From assembly GCF_901709675.1 (NCBI RefSeq), contig NC_051088.1, positions 16,110,193 through 16,174,192 of the forward strand: 64,000 nucleotides of DNA, read 5' to 3'. This document shows positions 38,357 to 60,139 of the stretch, in pieces. The notes below the pieces were generated by a model that saw only the letters and a list, made by a program, of their open reading frames with translations, had not been told where the DNA came from and ran no database searches. The position numbers were made by a program, and so were the translations under genes. This DNA comes from Syngnathus acus. Lineage: Eukaryota > Chordata > Actinopteri > Syngnathiformes > Syngnathidae. Each line of letters opens with the position of its first letter. Position 1 is the first letter of the stretch.

Positions 38357-41300
38357 TCAAGCATCATCAGAATCACAATCCTCTTTTTGCAGGTGACAAG
38401 ATGACGACTTCAGAGGGACCGAATCAAATCCGTCGGACGTCCTCTGAATAAAACAAAATAGAAGATTTAAAAAAAAAAATTAAAAAAAAAGGTGCTTCGC
38501 ATCTGTGTCTCAAGCGTCTGCATGTGGAGGAATTACCGACCTCATGCGAGTATGCTTTCATTTTGCTGAAGAAGGACTTGTGTGTGAGATGGATGAGGTC
38601 GTCCTCAGCGTCCTCTCCTTCCATGATTGCGCAGCTGTCGGCTGTGGGCAGCTCGCACTCTTTGCCCCCGGAGCTCATTATCAGTTTGGTGTACTTGTAC
38701 TCCAATCTGCAGGGGAACAGCAGCCGCACCTTTACACTGATTGACGAACTTTGAATGGCATTTCGGCAGGAAACTAAAATACTAATTTGCCTTCTTTTGA
38801 CCTGGAAACTTTTAAATTAAACTTTTTCATGTATTACTACTTTTTACACAACTTGCTGTTCCCTAACAAAGAGCTGAATGGTGACAGAAAAGCAGAAAAG
38901 TGCACGTCCTTGGAGATTTTCAAAAATCGGGCAGCTTAATTTCATCAGAGTCACCACAAAGTCAAAACAAGTCATCTCACTTGCGTGTCTTCTTCCAGAA
39001 GTAACAGATGAGGGTGACGAGAAGAGCAGCAGCGGCGGTTCCCGTGGAAACGCCAAACTTCAGCCAGAAATCCAGACTCACACAAGCGCTGACTGTCTGG
39101 GCTGGAAGTGCCTCTCCTCCATGACACTGCAACTGCCGCTGCCAGACGTAAGTCGTCCTCTAAGACGACAACACGAAAAAAAAAACAGAACCCCAGCGCT
39201 AAGTCTCACACTCTGGGTAAAAATTATGGAGTTGCATAATAATTTGTAATTTTGATGAGACTCTGTCAACACGCCCTTGTGTCCATGCCTACCTGTATTC
39301 CTTGTTCACAAGCACTGACAATCTCCCTGTAATTATGTTTGGTGCATCGTGGACACGCATGCTGACTCTGCCAAAGGAAGTGGAAAGTGCAGCCATCACA
39401 CGTCCCCTCTGAGCAGTTACTGTGAAGAAGAAACCATATCAGATTTAGAGTGTTCAATCAAACTAGGGTAGAGTAATATGGCCTTAAAGTGAATGTCTAC
39501 CATTTTTTCTCCATCTGATTTCCAATTTTATTATTGCCCCCCCCCCCCATATTTGCTTTATTTATTTATTCAGGAATTCGTCTTTGTTTAAATGTTTTTA
39601 TTTCCCAAGCATTGAGCCAAGGTACAATAAAATAAGATGAGATAATCATTTAATAAATAACCAGAAAGTGAATTTATCTTCTACAGCAGCACACAGCTGA
39701 TTGTTAGAAAAAATGCATAATATAAAAATATACATACAAACTGTTACATACAATATTTTTTTGAACGATAAAGAGCCATGTGACTTGTTTTTGTCTTTAG
39801 TTGCAGTGCAGATAAAAACAGAGCAACAAATAAAGACGGCTGTATCAACCTTCAAGGATACAATAGGAAAGCAGAAAACAAACACAGCTACTATTGGCAA
39901 GTGATAGGGAAAAAACCCTGCTGCAAGGAACTGACGCCGCCCCGAAAAATATTTATCATTACACAACAAACTATGATGCCAAAACATGAATTTTTAAACT
40001 CGAACATTACCCTTAAAATATTTTATATTTAAAATAGTTTGAAAATATACTAGAGGTATATGTGGCCAAAGACTCCAAAACCCAACCTAAAAAATTTAAT
40101 CAAGGCAACTCGTTTGTTGAAGACATTTCATCTTTTCATCGTGTTTCATGTGATTTCTAAATTCTAGGTGTGGAGTCCTTCTATTTATACCTCAGTATGT
40201 GTGTTCCCTGGGTGTGGTTAGTCTTGTTGTTCAGTGTAGTTAGCAAACCAATCAGTCAGTCGTTCATGCGTGAAATAAAACAAAATAGCCACACATGAAT
40301 ATACAGTTTAAACCTGGAGAAGCGTTTTGAGTTAAAAATGACATTTCGGATTTAAAAAAATTAATAATAATTTAAATAAATAAGTAAATAACTAAATAAA
40401 AAAAATAAAGAGTCAACCTTTGCTTCTCTGGCCAGATGTAATACAGTACAGACCATTTAGGTAGGGCTTTGGCAGCATCTAGTGGCATTTTACCAAATTA
40501 CAGAACACACACAAAAATCAATAATTTACAGGGAAGAGCCCTAACTTAGTTACTTTGAAAAGCAACAAATTAGTAAATCAACCAAGTTACTTTTTTTAAG
40601 ACAACTGGAGCAACACTGGCCGTGAATAGAGAAAATATTTTGTAAACTAACTCCTCTCTGCAGCCATTTTTCTACAAGTGCTCATCAGCAGAGACATGCT
40701 TTAAACTTCAAATGCCAGAAACAAATTATTTAATTAATTCAGACTGAATAATAAAACTAAATTAAATCAAATGTATTAATCGCTTACCCCTACACGAAAT
40801 CAAAACAGCAAGCAATACCTGGGTGGTGTAATGAGGTCTTTTGCGCTAATGCCCGGGTCGCATCTCAGCCTGATAGTGGCCGTGCGGCCTCCTTTACAAG
40901 CCTGTGTTGTCTCAGCGGACCTGAAAAGCCAAGACAAAGTTTCTTGGGATTGTGTTTTTAAATACACCCTGAACAAAAAATGCTCTGGCAGGTTGGATAA
41001 ATGTTATGTTATCACTCTCATATGCTCATTGGGAATTCAATATGGCAAAGAACCCTCTAGAAAAACTCCAAAAGAGTTGCTACCCGTTGGAAATTTCCCA
41101 TCTTAAATAAGCAGTGTTGATATGACTTACCTGAAATAAAATATAAGATCCGGTAGGTTTGACGTAGAGGGGAAGAGCCCCGGCGGAGAGGAGATGTTAG
41201 CCAGGACCGTGTCAGTAGTTACACCTTCAACAAAGCGCAAGCATTAGAGCAAGAACAAGGCCAACTGTCACGACTTATTTGAAACACGAGGTCACCAAAT

Positions 41301-44300
41301 GAAATTGTGCTCAATGAAATCTTGACAGTTTTAACATTGGTTTGGTCAGAGCGGAGCTAAGTTTAGCCTGAGTTTGGCTTTTGCCTGACAACAAATCCAT
41401 GTCTGATGTGCAGGTATTGCTTTTGCGTCATCTTGTGATGAAGAACAGAATAGATTAACCTTATCATTCTAACTACTGTATTAACATGGGCAATTTTTAG
41501 ATTTGATTTTATAGATGGGATGTCAAATTACTGTTTTCTTTTTCTGCTTTTTATGGCAGGGCTCCAGCCCTGTTCACTGAATAAAACCAAAAGCAAAAGG
41601 TTATAAAATGGCTAATAGGAAAGGAGTGATTGGTTGGGGGTTTTCAGGTTGCATTTTTGGAAAATGAGCAGCATTGGACTGCATGATGACGGCATACCAA
41701 CAAGAGTGTCGCCGACAACAAAGGGCTGTGACGCCACCATGTTCTGGCTCCTGATGTCCGAGGGAACCACGAGAGACTGGCACACGTGACCCTGGACCAC
41801 TCGGCCGTGCTCCGTCACGTTGTCCGCGCAGGTCGCCGACGCTCGGCCCTGCAAAACCGCGTCGGCGGGTGAAGAGGAATAGATACGTAGGGGCCAGAAG
41901 CGCACCGAGGCAGCGATGCGTCACCTCTTTGCCGCACAGAGCCACGCTGAAATGATGGAAGTAGCGCAGGCCTTTACTGGTGAAACGCGGGCCACTTTGG
42001 ATGGAGGTGACATTGGACAGAGGAGAGAAGTCATAGTGCAGCAACGCGCCACCTGTTGTCTGCACTGTGGCCGTGCAATCACTGAAGCACGCCGTGTAGG
42101 CCTGGGGAAGAACAGAAGATACAAATTGCCAGTAAGAGACGAGATTCACATTGGAATATACAAAAACAAATATGACAATTAAATGTGCTTACAAGATCAC
42201 AATCAGTCTATTTTGAACAAGCATGAGAATATAATTCGTTGAAATGACAAACAGATGTGTATATAGTGTGAACAGAAAAGACACTTTACAAATAACAAGG
42301 CTGCGGTTCAGATAATACAAAAATGTATCAAATTCAACACCAGTTACGCAGCTAACATTGCACTTTCTGTTATGGCTCTTATTTAAAATGTATTCACACC
42401 ACTTCCAATGCACCACAAGTATCACTTCTGTCTTATGCCTTTCATTTGGGTCATGGGTGACCAATTGGCAGTCGCCAAGTAATGTTTGCAAGTGCACACA
42501 GATAAGGAAAAACTTGAACCTGGTTGTTCTTTGTATTTGAGCCGCACACAACACAAGCCGGTTCTCCGGTAGGCCACTCAGTCGCGACGATGGAGTTTGG
42601 CGGGCAGCGCTGGCACGTTCCCTTGGCTCCCTCGGCGACCTTCTCGCTGACCAAGCGATGGCCCGGCGGGCAGGGCACGCAGGCAGAGTCGTCGTCGGGG
42701 CTAGACGTGAGGGCGCACTGGTGACATTTTGAGGCCACGCCCCCCAGAACATTGGTGATGTGAATGGAGAAAATCTTCGCTACGTCAGTGCTGTACCGCT
42801 TCTCCTGACAAGGGGGCACAGTTAGATTCAGTTCAAATACTTTACATACAAACCAGAGCAAAAATGCACCAGGCTACTTTCCGCTCTGTTGCTTAGCAAC
42901 CTTACTCTGCAGTGTCTGCCGCAAAACGCAAGTGCAGTGTGCAATTGTGATACATAACCATCATTTCCTATCCCCATCTTGCTTTTTCACTGCATATATG
43001 ACTTCCTTAAGAGGTCAAGAGGATTTATAAAATCCTGACCATTGTGGAGTTGTCTGTACGTTGGAAAGCCCAGGTGAAGCTGACAGTGGCATTGCTTTGA
43101 ATCAGGTACGAGTATGACTGCTTCCCGTTGCTGCCCTTCCACTGCTCCACTTCATTGTTGCTCCACGGATTGAGACCCTGTCGAGAAAGCCAACGGCACC
43201 GTGTAAAGCGTCCATTGTTTTAGTTTGACATCGGACAACGATCTATTTGTGACATCGTACCGCCAGAAAAAGCAAGGTGCAATCTGCCGAACATGAGGTT
43301 TCAAAGACAAAGCTGATGCGAGACAGTTCACTCCGCTTTCCGTCTTTTGCCTGAGACTTTGGCAGCCTGTGAAGACGACACGTCAGTTCCATGAATTACC
43401 ACCATTGATAGATATCGAGCAGATGTTCACCTGTATCCCGGGACGGTGAGCGTGAGCATGAGGTAGTCTGTGTCTCGATCACCGGGAGTGGTGTACACGT
43501 ACTCTCCGGCCACCTCCCACGCTGTCATCATGGCAAATGACAGACAAAAATGGCAGATATCACTGAGCCTTTATCGAATGATAATCAATGTAGTAATTAT
43601 TGCGACAGGCCTAGTGACAGTATGAATTTTTTTTCATAGATGTTTTGATGCGTTCACTCACCAGTGCGGTGCACGGAGTCATCCAAATCTGTCCGTAGGA
43701 CATTACTTTTCATGTTGCTTGGCATTGTGTTCCACCATTTGTACTCAAAACCAACCACAGCTTCTGTGCCAGCAGGGCACTCTGTACAGGCTGTTAACCA
43801 AAGGTCAAGATCACTTCAGGCCAAACACACACACAAATAAACATAAGACAGCAAGGAATGTCCACCTGTTCCATTTGAGTAGAAGTTTTCAGCACAAGCT
43901 TGGCAGGTGGCTGAGGTGTTGCTCATGAAAAACCCCGGGTTACACGGCGGACACATTTGCTTCTCTCCCGACCCGGGAAGCTTCACGGACCCCTTGGCGG
44001 TTTCGCTGCAGATTTTAGGCTCGATCCATTTGTACATCAGCTGCGTCTGAGGCACACCATGTACAAGTATTTCAACCTAAAAATCCAAACTAAACTCATG
44101 CCCATCTTTGCATTTTCTTTAGCTTGCCCTCGTTTAGGTCACATTAATTGAGTTGAGCTGGATGGTTGTAGATAAGGACAATTTAAATCCAGAACACCCG
44201 AACTTTTTCTGTAAGTGGGCTCCTGCGATAAGTGTTGAAATGATGAGCGTACCTTTCCGTGTGCGTCACAGGGTGTATGCGTATGGAAGTAGTCTGCATT

Positions 44301-45341
44301 TGTGCATGCCGGTCTCATTTTGCAGCTTCCTGATGAAACCTCTGCAAAAATGCCAATAATAGCTCACACCAACATTAGCCACACAGATAATGCAATTTAA
44401 GTTTACTTTTCTAAACACAACATGAAACATGTTATTTGAAATTGATGTGCAAAATCTTTCCTGATAAGAGGCCCCTCGACCCAAACTGTTGCTATAAAAA
44501 GCAACGGATGTACCTGCGTATTTATCAGGGTCACACTGCTGGCAAACGGTAGCCCCCTTGTTGGAGTAGGTATCAGGGGGGCAGGGGTCACAGCGGGCGG
44601 CTCCCGGCTTGGCGCTGTGGGTGCCCGGCTTGCAGTGGAAACACTCGGACGTGTAGGCCACACCTGCGGAGAAGGATACATTACAGTATTATGTAGAACA
44701 ATTACAATAAATACTCTTCCAAAGATGACTGAGGAAAAAAATGATCCAATTAATTATTAAATTAAAAATGTTGTCGGCAGAATTGACCATCTGTACCCGA
44801 GATGTGTATGTTCCGCAGCAACACGGCTTTGTCAGAAAGGTCTGTGTGAAAGGTGTAGGCAGTGGTTCTCCAGAACAAAACATTACTGCCTTTGTTCAGC
44901 TCGACCTGTAGCAATCAGAATTATGTACAAGTACATCCTCCATAAATGCACAACTTCTTGATACACTTTGTGTATTACACGGCGAAGGGTTTAAACCTCA
45001 TGATGACTCCAGTCGCTCTCAGAGATACCCATCCAGCGGCTGGTAGATTCAGTGGACTGACACTGGTCGTTTTGGACCTGAAAGGGAGAGAAGGGAAAGA
45101 CTGACATAAAACTGTGAAATTTTGGAAAGACACAATGGCCATCTTGAACAAATGAATGAGCTCACGGAGACCACTTACAAAGAACTCAAAGTAGATGCTG
45201 CTGTCGGAATAGGAATAGTCAAAGGAAACGCGTCCCGGTTTCTTCAGGTTCACTGAATACGACAGCGTGGCCGTGCACTCGTCCGTGTTTGAGGCCACAT
45301 AATCGCCCATTGGTGTCCAAGTAGAACTGTAGAAAGGAGGG

Positions 45342-45374
<33 letters not shown>

Positions 45375-48300
45375 CATAAAGTAGAAAATGGCACCAAATA
45401 TAAATAATGACCTGGTTTAATACTGAGCGAGCATTGTGTGAATTTTGGCGTGTGTGAATAGTGTTGTAAATGTCCCGAATGAGTTAAACTGTTTGATGTT
45501 TAAATGGGTTGAGGAAGAAATACATTTAAGTCAATTATCTCTTCATTTTTTTAATTCTATAGTGAAGATGTGTCAATTTGGGGGACGTGCTAAAAACCTG
45601 TATGAAATTTAAGGAATGTGGAAATATTTCCCAAGATGTCTTGAAGAAGCAGCAAAGTGGTACGATGGAATGGCAGAAACACATCTTTGAATGTGTCATT
45701 CACTTGAAAGTTTATATCTATTTGAAACAAGGCGATTTGTTCCAAAATATCAGAAGTATTTTCATGCGTGCCGATCTGATTATCAATCAACATAAAGCAC
45801 CCCTGTTGTTTGGAATAAATTCCCCATGCGCTGTACTTACTTGGAGCAGTCTGTTTCCACGTCCCAGCCGTTGGTGTTGATCCCGAGCGTGACGAAGCCT
45901 GCGGGCAGGCGGTCCCACTCGTCGAAGGCCACGCCGGAGCCCAGAGAATGCGTTCCGGCTGCACACTTCTGGCACATCTGAGTCCGCATGTCCAGAAATT
46001 CCCCCTCATTGCAGGAGAAAGCTACCAAAAGAACCCAAAATCAATCTGCGACATAGATTTGTACATTGGACGTTTTGCTTCAAACACAACATCGGATGCG
46101 AGACACTCACTGCACTGAGTGCCTTTGACTGGATCTGGGAGGCCGGTGCAGGTTAGGGCCTTGTTGGGAATGGCCACCCTCCAGCGAGAGCCCAGCACGT
46201 CGCATTCGGTGTATTCAAAGTGGTAATCTGACTGCAGAAAGGACAAACAAGTGGGACAGTCACATTATTTACAGATGAAACACATTTGCAAACGCAGAAA
46301 GAAATGTGTCAAGACAAAGGATCTGTACGAATTGGCGGCGTTTCAAGCAAGCGTGGAAAAACAAACATCAAATTATCCATTTCCGACACATATTAGAGCA
46401 AGTACATATTGCATGTTAAGCATGCCACCATCTATTAAATGTTACTCACTATAAGTCAATTTAATGTCTGTTCCAATACTTTTTGCTCACTTGAAAAAAA
46501 AAACCAGAGAATCTTATCTAACTTATCCAACTCCTCGAGCAGCTATGTTTCAAAAACATGACTAGCGACTTTAATTCCCACTGGCGAGACGACACCAGTG
46601 GGAATCATTTTTGCAGTACAAGTCAGATGATAAGAAACAGGTTTTATCTCAGAGAATGAGGACAGCCTCCTTTCCAAATAAAGACGAGGCTAATATTTGC
46701 CAAGGAGCTCGTTCCAAATGTTATTTTAATGTCCCATGTTGGGGGGCGTGATGCAAGCTCTTTTCCTTTGGTGCTCTAACCCTTTTTTCAAGATTGGTGC
46801 CAGCCAGCTTTGTTTCTCTTTGTCTGTGGGGTCTTAACGCTACTTAGTAGGTGACGGAAAAACAGTGTAGCACCTCCATGAATGTCATTTAGGAGGGAAG
46901 TAGACTGTTATCTTGCTGCCGGTATACTGAAGTGAAGCTCATGAGGCGGGGTAAGCCTTGCAGGATTAATAGTTAACAGAAACACAGCATCAACAGGAGT
47001 GGGCAGGACTCTGGCTTTTCCATTAGCCCCTTTGGCTGCTAGAGGAGCAGATGGGTCTCGCGCCTCAGCTCTAATGTTAAAATGCATCTAATGTGCCGGA
47101 GGCTGTAAAAGGTCACTTGGGCAAAACAGGAACTCACAGAAACGCCATATCAGGGATAAACAACTAAAACAATTGTTTGAAAATGAGCTGCTTTTCATTT
47201 GCATTCTATAACGGTATCAAATTCAAGGCTCAAGGCACGAGGCCTAAATATTTCCCGCTAGATTATTTTTTATGGCCCGCAAAAGAAAATCATGTACATC
47301 AACCCTCATGATTCGGGCTAAAATCTGTACCAAATTTCAAATTGTCATGTAATTGTAATGAATTCACAAGCATTTTGGGGGTTAACAAACCATCGTTATA
47401 GTAACTTGAACAATAGGTGAAAAAACTGTTACGCTAGATTTTTTTTTTATGTCAAAACTAGGTCACTTTGTTGTTCATATGTACATATATGTATGTATAT
47501 ATATATATGATAAGGTGTTCAAACGTTCAGAATGTTTCAGTCATATCAGCCCTGTGAAAGAAACGGCATCATTATGTGGCCCGTGAGAAAAATGAGTTTG
47601 ACACCATTGCCTAATGTTCAATAAACTAGTGTTATGATATTCAGTATAATAATAATAAAACAAACTGAGGTAATGAAACCAAAAAGCTTTAGGCATCGGT
47701 TTTATTTGTTGATTGTGTTCTCAGTTGCATTAAGTACAAATACAGCAAATTTAAAAAGTTTGCATAAGTGTGCACACCCTATTATAATTGTGATGTGGCA
47801 GTGTGGAGAATTAACCGATTACATGTAAATTGCAAACTGAAGTTGAATGGGAGTTAAGTCGTGCTATTTTATGTAGTCATGTATAACTTTTTTGGGACAT
47901 GGTGTTTTACACTGGACACAAGTGATTTTAGTTCTTGTAATTTACTATGCATCTTTTATTTAACCATATGTTTCAAATAAACAACTGAATGGATTTTAAA
48001 ATTAAAATAAAAAAAAGGCTGCCACTCACAGCGGCGCCACAAAAAAAACAAGTGCGAAAGTTAAATTCAGAACATATGAATCATTTATTTTTACATCTAC
48101 TCTACAGTATAGACTGGATAGCTATGTTACTGTACATTTAATGGCCATATGTAAAAAACAAAACAAAAAACAAAGAGAAACGTTCGTATGAAACAAGTGC
48201 ACAAGCATCATCATACATATGGCAGGTTGTTGTCGAAGCATATGTTCATTTCCCACACACACGAACACACTCGTACTATCTTTTCACAGTAAACAAGTCT

Positions 48301-48569
48301 TAAGCAAGTGAGTTGTAACAACTTCCTAAGAATAAGGGTTACTTTTGATAACCCTGCATTTATTCAAAACGATTATCTGACTTTCACTTTTGAGTTTACA
48401 CATTGCTTGACAACCACTAGCTAAGACTTACGTACACGGAGAACTCTTAACTTCAAGGAAAAAGGTAGAAGTCGCCCCAATTTAAACTACTCGAACGTAC
48501 CTCTTTGCACATGGGCAAATCCGCAAAAGCGCGTGCAAAAAGCAGGCAGAGAAGGGGTGGTAGATACAT
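38357..48569 (-). CDS. elapor1: Endosome-lysosome associated apoptosis and autophagy regulator 1 (KIAA1324/EIG121)
   Basis: Twenty-two exons in transcript order: 48569-48501, 46231-46111, 46021-45841, 45326-45179, 45077-44997, 44905-44797, 44663-44514, 44341-44253, 44046-43866, 43790-43662, 43521-43431, 43366-43261, 43177-43040, 42804-42520, 42101-41925, 41848-41698, 41224-41131, 40920-40819, 39419-39293, 39159-38981, 38706-38541, 38443-38357. All phases agree, giving 986 residues (human about 1013). A signal peptide ([16 protein letters not shown]) leads into a long Cys-rich ectodomain with [12 protein letters not shown]-x2-C modules and a mannose-6-phosphate-receptor-like region. One membrane helix follows at about 877-898 ([16 protein letters not shown]), then a cytoplasmic tail with LEYKYTKL and [11 protein letters not shown]. 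The tail motif [10 protein letters not shown] favours ELAPOR1 over ELAPOR2. It is a single-pass protein of the endosomal/Golgi system linked to autophagy (family knowledge). Confidence 0.94.
40070..40265. repeat. Interspersed repeat remnant in an elapor1 intron
   Basis: TTGTTGAAGACATTTCATC, GTGTGGAGTCCTTCTATTTA and CTGGGTGTGGTTAGTCTTGT are phrases common in teleost genomes, perhaps the 3' end of a Penelope-like element. The family is from memory and uncertain. Confidence 0.35.
46574..46605. other. Short perfect inverted repeat in elapor1 intron 1
   Basis: ATTCCCACTGG at 46574-46584 and its exact reverse complement CCAGTGGGAAT at 46595-46605, separated by 10 nt. The stem is too short for a microRNA precursor. 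Confidence 0.6.
47213..47605. mobile_element. Non-autonomous hAT-like element in elapor1 intron 1
   Basis: The left end GGTATCAAATTCAAGG and the right end (reverse complement GGTGTCAAACTCATTTTTC) are inverted repeats. Internally there are GGCCCGCAAAAGAAAA and TGGCCCGTGAGAAAAA, typical of a fish hAT MITE. A target duplication is not obvious. It is non-coding. Confidence 0.5.
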
Positions 48570-49857
48570 GGCAGCCTGCTGTCCAGGTCCGAGTGATGGG
48601 AGTCACAGGTGGAGGAAGACAGCGACAACGGACACGCCCCACAAACGCCATAGTCGTCAGGTGCGGCCGGCCCCCTTCTCGACAAAATGGATGAGTCAGC
48701 GTTCACTGCAGAGGTGGCGAAAATACGCACGCTCCGTGCTTAAGGTCGAAAAAAGTAATTATTTGAAAAAAACTTTTATCAATTATATACAATCAAACAT
48801 TTACAATAAAAAACAAAAAACCATAATTAAAGAAAATAATTTCCCTCTTCGGGAATGTGCACAGTGCTGGTATCGAGAAGAATCACAAAACAATGAAAAT
48901 TACAATGAAAATTAACTTCCTGATTGTTCTGCCCGTTTTGCTTTGTTCGAGACAACTTTCGTCAGCATTCAGCAATGATAATTCATGCCTTTGTTACATC
49001 TCAACTGGATTAATGTGATGCACTTTTCATGTTGGAGTCTCCCAGTGCTCCTTCAAGTCCGATGCCGTTGTTAGCATTGATGTACCCCCCAAAATTTAAA
49101 TCCTCACAACCAATCTGGGATGCTGCCTGATTTCCAAATTGGTGCGAGTCACACATCATGAAGGAAATAGAGTGGAACTTCTCAAATGTGGCACAATTTG
49201 CCATTAAACCAAAATAAATGTCAACTAGTTTCTGCAGTTGTGTGCTACCACAAAAGACTGCAGCTCAGTAAAATAAAATTAAAAAAAACTTTCCGCTTAA
49301 GGCCACATTACATATAAATGGAATAATGCAAGGGCCACTTTAAAATTGGACTTCTATATATACATATAAAACACAAAACACTAAGAAATTATATAATGTC
49401 ATTGTAATGAAGTTATTTGAAAAAATTAGGTAAGAACTTTAGCTGTTGAGGTGCTATTTTTGTTGTACCTTTTTGCATCTTTACATTATACAGCATAAAA
49501 CAAGCGCTCTATAATGATCCTTTTTGAAACCCACAACTCTTAAACAGTTCTTCCTATTTTAAAATTGTGTCAAACGTCAGTTTTAAAATGTTACATCCGC
49601 TAAAATGGACAGGAGCCCGTAGTTTGGACACTCCCGTTCGACAGGCTAACCAGAGAAAGCTAGCTGTGATAGGAAATGAGTGCCATTTATTGTGAGCAGA
49701 TTACTCCATCCAAAACGTAATATTGTAACATGAAGCCAGATACCATCCAATGGCGCGATAACCTCCACCTCCTGTTCTACGTTCACCTGTGGCGCATATG
49801 CTTACAGAGCTTCTTTCAGACCATCGTGAATGTGGCCACAGAATCTGAAGGCAATAC
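48570..49857. other. Region between elapor1 5' end and smc5 stop codon
   Basis: Just right of 48570 is a GC-rich stretch (to about 48730) that is probably elapor1 5' UTR and promoter. An open minus-strand frame of 64 codons at 49010-49204 has no recognised homologue. The rest is AT-rich and probably smc5 3' UTR. Confidence 0.4.
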
Positions 49858-58304
<8,447 letters not shown>

Positions 58305-58674
58305 AATGCTACGAGAACCGCCGTCACCCCTCAACACTTCACCATACGGGAAACCTCCGTCGACATGTTTTGTCTAAGCGCGCTTATTCTCCTTCGCTCA
58401 CTGTTTATAAGTGGTTTAAAAATAAGCCTTCGGTACATTACAGCCACCTACTGGTGTGGAGTGGATGTGTACTGTATTACCCAGATCGAAAGTTTGAGTC
58501 TTTAAAAGGTGTACATTATTTCATATGCAATCGCCCTAACGTGTGCACAGTTTGAAGACTAAATACAGGAAAATAAAAGCGGTACTTTAATATTGATTTT
58601 TTTATAATTAGTGTACATAAACTATCCACAATAAAGTATCCAACTAAAAGCAAACTTTTCTCAATGATTAAAAC

Positions 58675-58803
58675 AGGGTTGGTTGGAGGTTCAAATCAGA
58701 GTTTCAAACTGGGGTTAGGGTTTCAAACTAGAGTTTCAAACTAAGGTTAGGGTTTCAAACTATGGTTTCAAACTCGGGTTTCAAAATAGGGTTAGGGTTT
58801 TCA
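58675..58803. repeat. Short imperfect minisatellite with telomere-like GGGTTAGGGTT
   Basis: Four or so degenerate units built from GGTTTCAAACT and GGGTTAGGGTTTC. It lies about 370 bp from the 5' end of smc5. Confidence 0.7.
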
Positions 58804-59148
58804 TCCATCCATCCAGTGATCCTCTCATCACACCAAGATTCACGCATCACACTCATTGGTTCGTTACTGTCCTGGATCATCTTGATAGTAGGTTTTTCAT
58901 TTTTGGGGTAGGGTCTTTCCTTAACCCTCAGATAAACAAAACATAAATCATAGAGGAAAAATTAATAGGTTACCAGAAATATTGAGAGCTGAATGCAATG
59001 CAAATATTAGTATCTTGTGATTCTGCACAAACACTGTATAAGATAGTCTCAGGTAATATAAACGTCGTGGATGTGAGCCACCCAAAAGACCCAAAAATAA
59101 GCAAAGTCTAAGTCAGTTGATCATTTATTGATGCTTTGGGAAAGGAGA
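58804..59148. other. Spacer between smc5 and the crystallin cluster
   Basis: No gene seen. The minus-strand AATAAA for the crygs-like gene is at 59124-59129. Confidence 0.5.
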
Positions 59149-60139
59149 CTAGAATTCTGTGACCCTGCGGAAGGAGCCGATGCCGGGAGAGGAAGCGGCC
59201 CAGTCGTCGTGCTGCCGATACTCGCCCTGCTCCAGGAGGTACTGATGACCCCTGTAGTTAGGGAGTTCGTAGAACACCCAGGCGCCGTCGCTCACCACGC
59301 AAGAGTAGGCCTCGCGCACCTTGTAGGTGTCATACAGCGAGGAACAGTCGTCGGTGCATTCCACCATCTGGCCGCCAAAGTTTGGCCTCTCGTAGAGCCT
59401 CAGCTTCCACGCGTTGCCATAAACCTGAGAGCACAGGGAAGAATAATTCCCTCGGTAGTTGTGTCGCTCAACATGCATACAGCACTGTTACTAAAACCTT
59501 TTCAGCCAGCTGGAGGAGGAGAGAAAAACATGAGCACATCCTCAGCAGAAGTGATGTAAATAACATAATTGTTGGAACCGTGGGTCTATTCTGTTTTTCA
59601 TATTATTTCAAGAGTTAAACAAATTCACTGCCAGCCCAGCGAATGAAGTTATCAGGTCATTGACCCTGATAATTGCTGGTTGAAATAAAGTTATTTTTGA
59701 TCAGTGAACTCCTACATTCTTGATGGCGCGGCAGGATTTAACGTTGTCGCTGAAGGCCATCCACTGCTGGTTGTCGGCATACTCGCCCGGGCAGAGGATG
59801 TACTGGAAGCCCTTGTAGTTGGGCTTCTCGTAGACCACCCACACGCCACTTTCCACCCGGATGGAGCTGCAGCGGGAGAAGTAGGAGTGCAGGTCTGCGC
59901 AGTCGCTGCTGCAGTTGTAGCAGCGGCCCAGGAATTTCTTCTCCTCGTAGAAGGTGATCTTTGGCAAAGAGACGGTTGTGAGTCTCTTGGAGTCAGGAAA
60001 CAAACAAGCTCTTGAAGCATTGCCATGACATCCTACTAGTGCGCTAAATTGTCTTCCTGAGTACATTTAGCGGGATATCAAGGAAATGCTCAAATGGCTT
60101 CCAGTCATACAAGTGCTCCGATCATCTCACCTTCCCCAT
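59149..60139 (-). CDS. crygs: Gamma-crystallin, S-like
   Basis: Three exons, 60139-60131 (ATG plus two codons, MGK), 59958-59716 and 59424-59149, give 175 residues. The exon plan (a tiny first exon, then one two-motif domain per exon) is that of vertebrate gamma crystallins. Four Greek-key motifs begin [50 protein letters not shown] and [19 protein letters not shown]. The end [18 protein letters not shown] resembles gamma-S. It is not Met-rich, unlike the neighbouring gamma-M genes. It is a structural lens protein. AATAAA at 59124-59129 (minus). The exact teleost crygs paralogue was not assigned. Confidence 0.88.

Larger units (their letters stand above)
46232..48500. other. elapor1 intron 1
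   Basis: 2.27 kb between the signal-peptide exon and exon 2. It contains a short perfect hairpin (46574-46605) and a hAT-type MITE (47213-47605). The rest is unique AT-rich sequence. Confidence 0.7.

Noticed and set aside
46574-46605. MicroRNA precursor
   Set aside because: The stem is only 11 bp with a 10-nt loop and does not extend.
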